From Streptomyces zhihengii (GTDB lineage Bacteria; Actinomycetota; Actinomycetes; Streptomycetales; Streptomycetaceae), in contig NZ_JAFEJA010000001.1 of the NCBI RefSeq assembly GCF_016919245.1, positions 1,364,001 to 1,428,000 on the forward strand: a DNA stretch of 64,000 nucleotides. The letters are read 5' to 3'. Below the pieces are notes generated by a model, which worked only from the letters and a program-made list of their open reading frames with translations, did not search any database and was not told the origin of the DNA. Numbering within the stretch: position 1 is the stretch's first letter; each line of letters opens with the position of its first letter. A program made the position numbers and the translations under genes. Of this stretch, positions 62,276 to 64,000 are shown one piece after another.

Positions 62276-62767
62276 GTGACGACCCCGGACTACGCCGCCT
62301 ACATCGCCTCCCTCCCCCGCGTCCTGGCCGGCGCGGCCGTGCTGCTGCGCGACGGCGCCGGGAGGGTGCTCCTGGTCGAGCCCAACTACCGCGCGGGCTG
62401 GGCGCTGCCCGGCGGGACCATCGAGTCGGACCAGGGCGAGACGCCCCGGCAGGCGGCCCGCCGGGAGACCCTGGAGGAGATCGGTCTCGACGTCGAGCCG
62501 GGTGCGCTGCTCGCCGTCGACTGGGTCCCGGGGGTGGGCCGTCCGCCGATCGCCGCGTACGTGTACGACGGGGGCGTGCTCACCGGGGAGCAGCTCGCCC
62601 GGATCAGGATCCAGGAGGCGGAGCTGCTGTCCTGGCGGCTTGTGGAGCGCGAGGAGCTGCCCGGTCATCTGCTGGGGCAGCTCGGCGACCGGGTGCTGTC
62701 GGCGCTGGCCGCGCTGGACGCCGGCACGGGGGCGGTCGAGCTGGAGAACGGTCTGCCGCCCCGCTGA
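62276..62767 (+). CDS. NUDIX hydrolase
   Basis: 163 residues. NUDIX box around residues 47-69: GGTIESDQGETPRQAARRETLEEIGLD (G-x5-E-x7-RE-x2-EE-x-G with U-type residues). The strand before it, VLLVEPNYRAGWALPGG, is typical of ADP-ribose or nucleotide-type hydrolases. Substrate unknown. GTG start, leaderless by promoter position. It is distinct from the NUDIX protein at the left end of the window. Confidence 0.9.
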   Translation: MTTPDYAAYIASLPRVLAGAAVLLRDGAGRVLLVEPNYRAGWALPGGTIESDQGETPRQAARRETLEEIGLDVEPGALLAVDWVPGVGRPPIAAYVYDGGVLTGEQLARIRIQEAELLSWRLVEREELPGHLLGQLGDRVLSALAALDAGTGAVELENGLPPR

Positions 62768-62855
62768 CGGGCCTCCCGCCCGTGCCGCGGCCCGGTCGGG
62801 GCCCCGCCTGTCGCGGCCCGGGAGAAACCCGCTCGCCCGCCGCTGGGGCGCTGCG

Positions 62856-62861
62856 TAGGCT
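62856..62861 (+). promoter_or_regulatory. -10 element of leaderless Sir2 gene
   Basis: TAGGCT ends six bases before the ATG at 62868, with no ribosome-binding site. Confidence 0.45.
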
Positions 62862-62867
62862 CCCGCC

Positions 62868-63605
62868 ATGACCCTCGTCGCCATCCTCAGCGGGGCCGGT
62901 GTGTCCACCGACTCCGGCATCCCCGACTACCGCGGCCCCCAGGGGCTGTGGCGGCGGGACCCCGAGGCCGAGAAACTCGTCACCTACGACTGCTACATGG
63001 CCGATCCGGACATCCGGCGCCGGTCCTGGCTGATGCGCCGCGACGCCGAGACCCTGAACGCCGAGCCCAACGCCGCCCACCGGGCCGTCGCCGCCCTGGA
63101 CCGCCGGCCGGGCGTCGCCGTCCGCGTCATCACCCAGAACGTGGACGGTCTCCACCAGCTCGGCGGCATGCCCGCCCGCAAGGTGCTCGAACTGCACGGG
63201 ACCGCCCGCGCCGTGACCTGCACCCGCTGCCACGCCCGCTCCACGATGGAGGAGGCGCTGGCCCGTGTCGCGGCGGGCGAGGACGACCCGGCGTGCCGGG
63301 TGTGCGGCGGCATCCTCAAGTCGGCGACGGTGATGTTCGGGGAGCGCCTCGACCCGGCGGTGCTCGGCGAGGCGATGGCCGTGGCCAAGGCCTGCGAGGT
63401 GTTCGTGGCCGTCGGCACCACGCTCCAGGTGCAGCCGGCGGCCTCGCTGGCGGGCATGGCCGCCGACCACGGTGCCCGGCTGATCGTGGTGAACGCCGAG
63501 CCCACGCCGTACGACGAGCTCGCCGACGAGGTGGTGCGGGAGCCGATCGGCGACTCGCTGCCGCCGCTGCTGGAACGGCTGGCCCGGGAGTCCCGGGCCG
63601 CGTGA
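62868..63605 (+). CDS. Sir2-family NAD-dependent protein deacylase
   Basis: 245 residues. NAD-binding motifs: GAGVSTDSGIPDYRG and TQNVDGLH; the catalytic His is in ELHGTARAVTC. Zinc is held by four cysteines in CTRC and CRVC. The SGGILKSATVMFGE-type segment and GTTLQVQPAASL complete the Rossmann part. It removes acetyl or other acyl groups from lysines, for example on acyl-CoA synthetases. ATG at 62868 directly downstream of its -10. Confidence 0.94.
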   Translation: MTLVAILSGAGVSTDSGIPDYRGPQGLWRRDPEAEKLVTYDCYMADPDIRRRSWLMRRDAETLNAEPNAAHRAVAALDRRPGVAVRVITQNVDGLHQLGGMPARKVLELHGTARAVTCTRCHARSTMEEALARVAAGEDDPACRVCGGILKSATVMFGERLDPAVLGEAMAVAKACEVFVAVGTTLQVQPAASLAGMAADHGARLIVVNAEPTPYDELADEVVREPIGDSLPPLLERLARESRAA

Positions 63606-63623
63606 CCGGCAGCCGGGCGGCGC

Positions 63624-64000
63624 TCAGAAGAGGGTCTCCTCCGGAGCGCCGCTCTCGAAGGCCAGCAGCCGCTGCTTGCGGCCGAGGCCGCCGCCGTACC
63701 CGACCAGGGAGCCGGACGAACCGATCACCCGGTGGCACGGGACGATGATGCCGATCGGGTTCCGGCCGTTGGCGAGGCCGACCGCCCGTGAGGCGTTCGG
63801 GTTGCCGAGGGCCTCCGCGAGCTCCCCGTAGGTGCGGGTCCGACCGTACGGGATGCGGCGGAGCTGCTCCCACACCCGGAGCTGGAACGGTGTGCCGTCG
63901 AAGCGCATCGGCAGGTCGAAGTCGGTCAGCTCGCGCGCGAAGTACGCGTCGAGCTGGCGGGCGGCCTCGGTGAACGGGGACGCGTCCCGATCGCCGAAGG
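63624..64000 (-). CDS. ogt: Methylated-DNA-protein cysteine methyltransferase, 5' end outside the window
   Basis: The 3' 125 codons are visible; the start lies beyond 64000. The active-site motif is GIIVPCHRVIGSSG with the alkyl-accepting Cys in PCHR; the helix-turn-helix/arginine finger region is YGRTRTYGELAEALGNPNASRAVGLANGRNP. It removes alkyl groups from O6 of guanine by transferring them to its own cysteine. Read on the minus strand, FTEAARQLDAYFARELTDFDLP continues upstream as in the family, so the frame is open to the window edge. Confidence 0.93.
   Translation of the reverse strand, partial: FGDRDASPFTEAARQLDAYFARELTDFDLPMRFDGTPFQLRVWEQLRRIPYGRTRTYGELAEALGNPNASRAVGLANGRNPIGIIVPCHRVIGSSGSLVGYGGGLGRKQRLLAFESGAPEETLF

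Noticed and set aside
1..64000. tRNA, rRNA, transposase or riboswitch of a known class
   Set aside because: Scanning by eye for T-loop sequences, rRNA signatures, transposase motifs and common riboswitch cores (cobalamin, TPP, glycine, SAM, c-di-AMP) gave nothing convincing. A covariance-model search would settle it.

Overview
This is a high-GC (roughly 73%) window with third codon positions almost always G or C, frequent GTG/TTG starts, leaderless genes, an SsgA-like sporulation protein, an XRE/MmyB regulator and the crotonyl-CoA carboxylase/reductase cluster. All of this points to a Streptomyces (or close relative) chromosome. I see about 50 real genes, two of them cut by the window edges. 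I see no rRNA or tRNA genes, CRISPR arrays, transposases or prophage modules, so this looks like ordinary chromosome rather than a mobile island.

Layout. 1-5.4 kb: edge of a ROK regulator, NUDIX hydrolase, FabH-like ketosynthase III, divergent fdhD, an SBF-like transporter with a divergent LysR gene. 5.6-17.6 kb: acyl-CoA ligase, aldo/keto reductase, ricin-type lectin, AraC regulator with divergent NmrA-like reductase, pterin dehydratase, FBP zinc-finger protein, ATP-dependent DNA ligase, secreted PI-PLC-like protein, a candidate small RNA, RidA, SsgA-like protein, MmyB-type regulator and a small membrane protein. 17.7-31.9 kb: Zn-alcohol dehydrogenase coupled to a membrane phosphodiesterase, metallo-beta-lactamase-fold hydrolase plus DedA, an aminotransferase-fold protein that contains no lysine at all, a PAP2-diacylglycerol kinase fusion, glycosyltransferase, a repeat-rich 0.86 kb gene desert, tyrosine phosphatase, methyltransferase, cation efflux, VOC and DUF6368 proteins.

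32-43 kb: DUF5107 carbohydrate-type protein, DUF6204 protein, a 33-bp tandem repeat array, then a minus-strand set of four peptidases (M55 D-aminopeptidase, M20, S9, S66 LD-carboxypeptidase) preceded by rocD, ddaH and an Lrp/AsnC regulator. Together these look like peptide and arginine/ornithine scavenging. 43-49.4 kb: MFS exporter with a three-repeat extracellular-type tail, SRPBCC protein, Rv2578c-type radical SAM enzyme, GNAT, membrane protein and HEAT-repeat protein.

49.7-60.7 kb is the metabolic centrepiece: a double-length 3-hydroxyacyl-CoA dehydrogenase, a TetR regulator, and the tightly spaced ccr-meaA-lyase-MaoC-acd operon. This is the core of the ethylmalonyl-CoA pathway, which turns acetyl-CoA into C4/C5 intermediates and polyketide extender units. 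It is followed by psd-pssA for phosphatidylethanolamine synthesis. A strong promoter with a 15-bp palindrome sits before ccr. The right end carries glycerate kinase, a second NUDIX protein, a Sir2 deacylase and the edge of an O6-alkylguanine DNA alkyltransferase. All family assignments come from reading motifs by eye; no database search was run.
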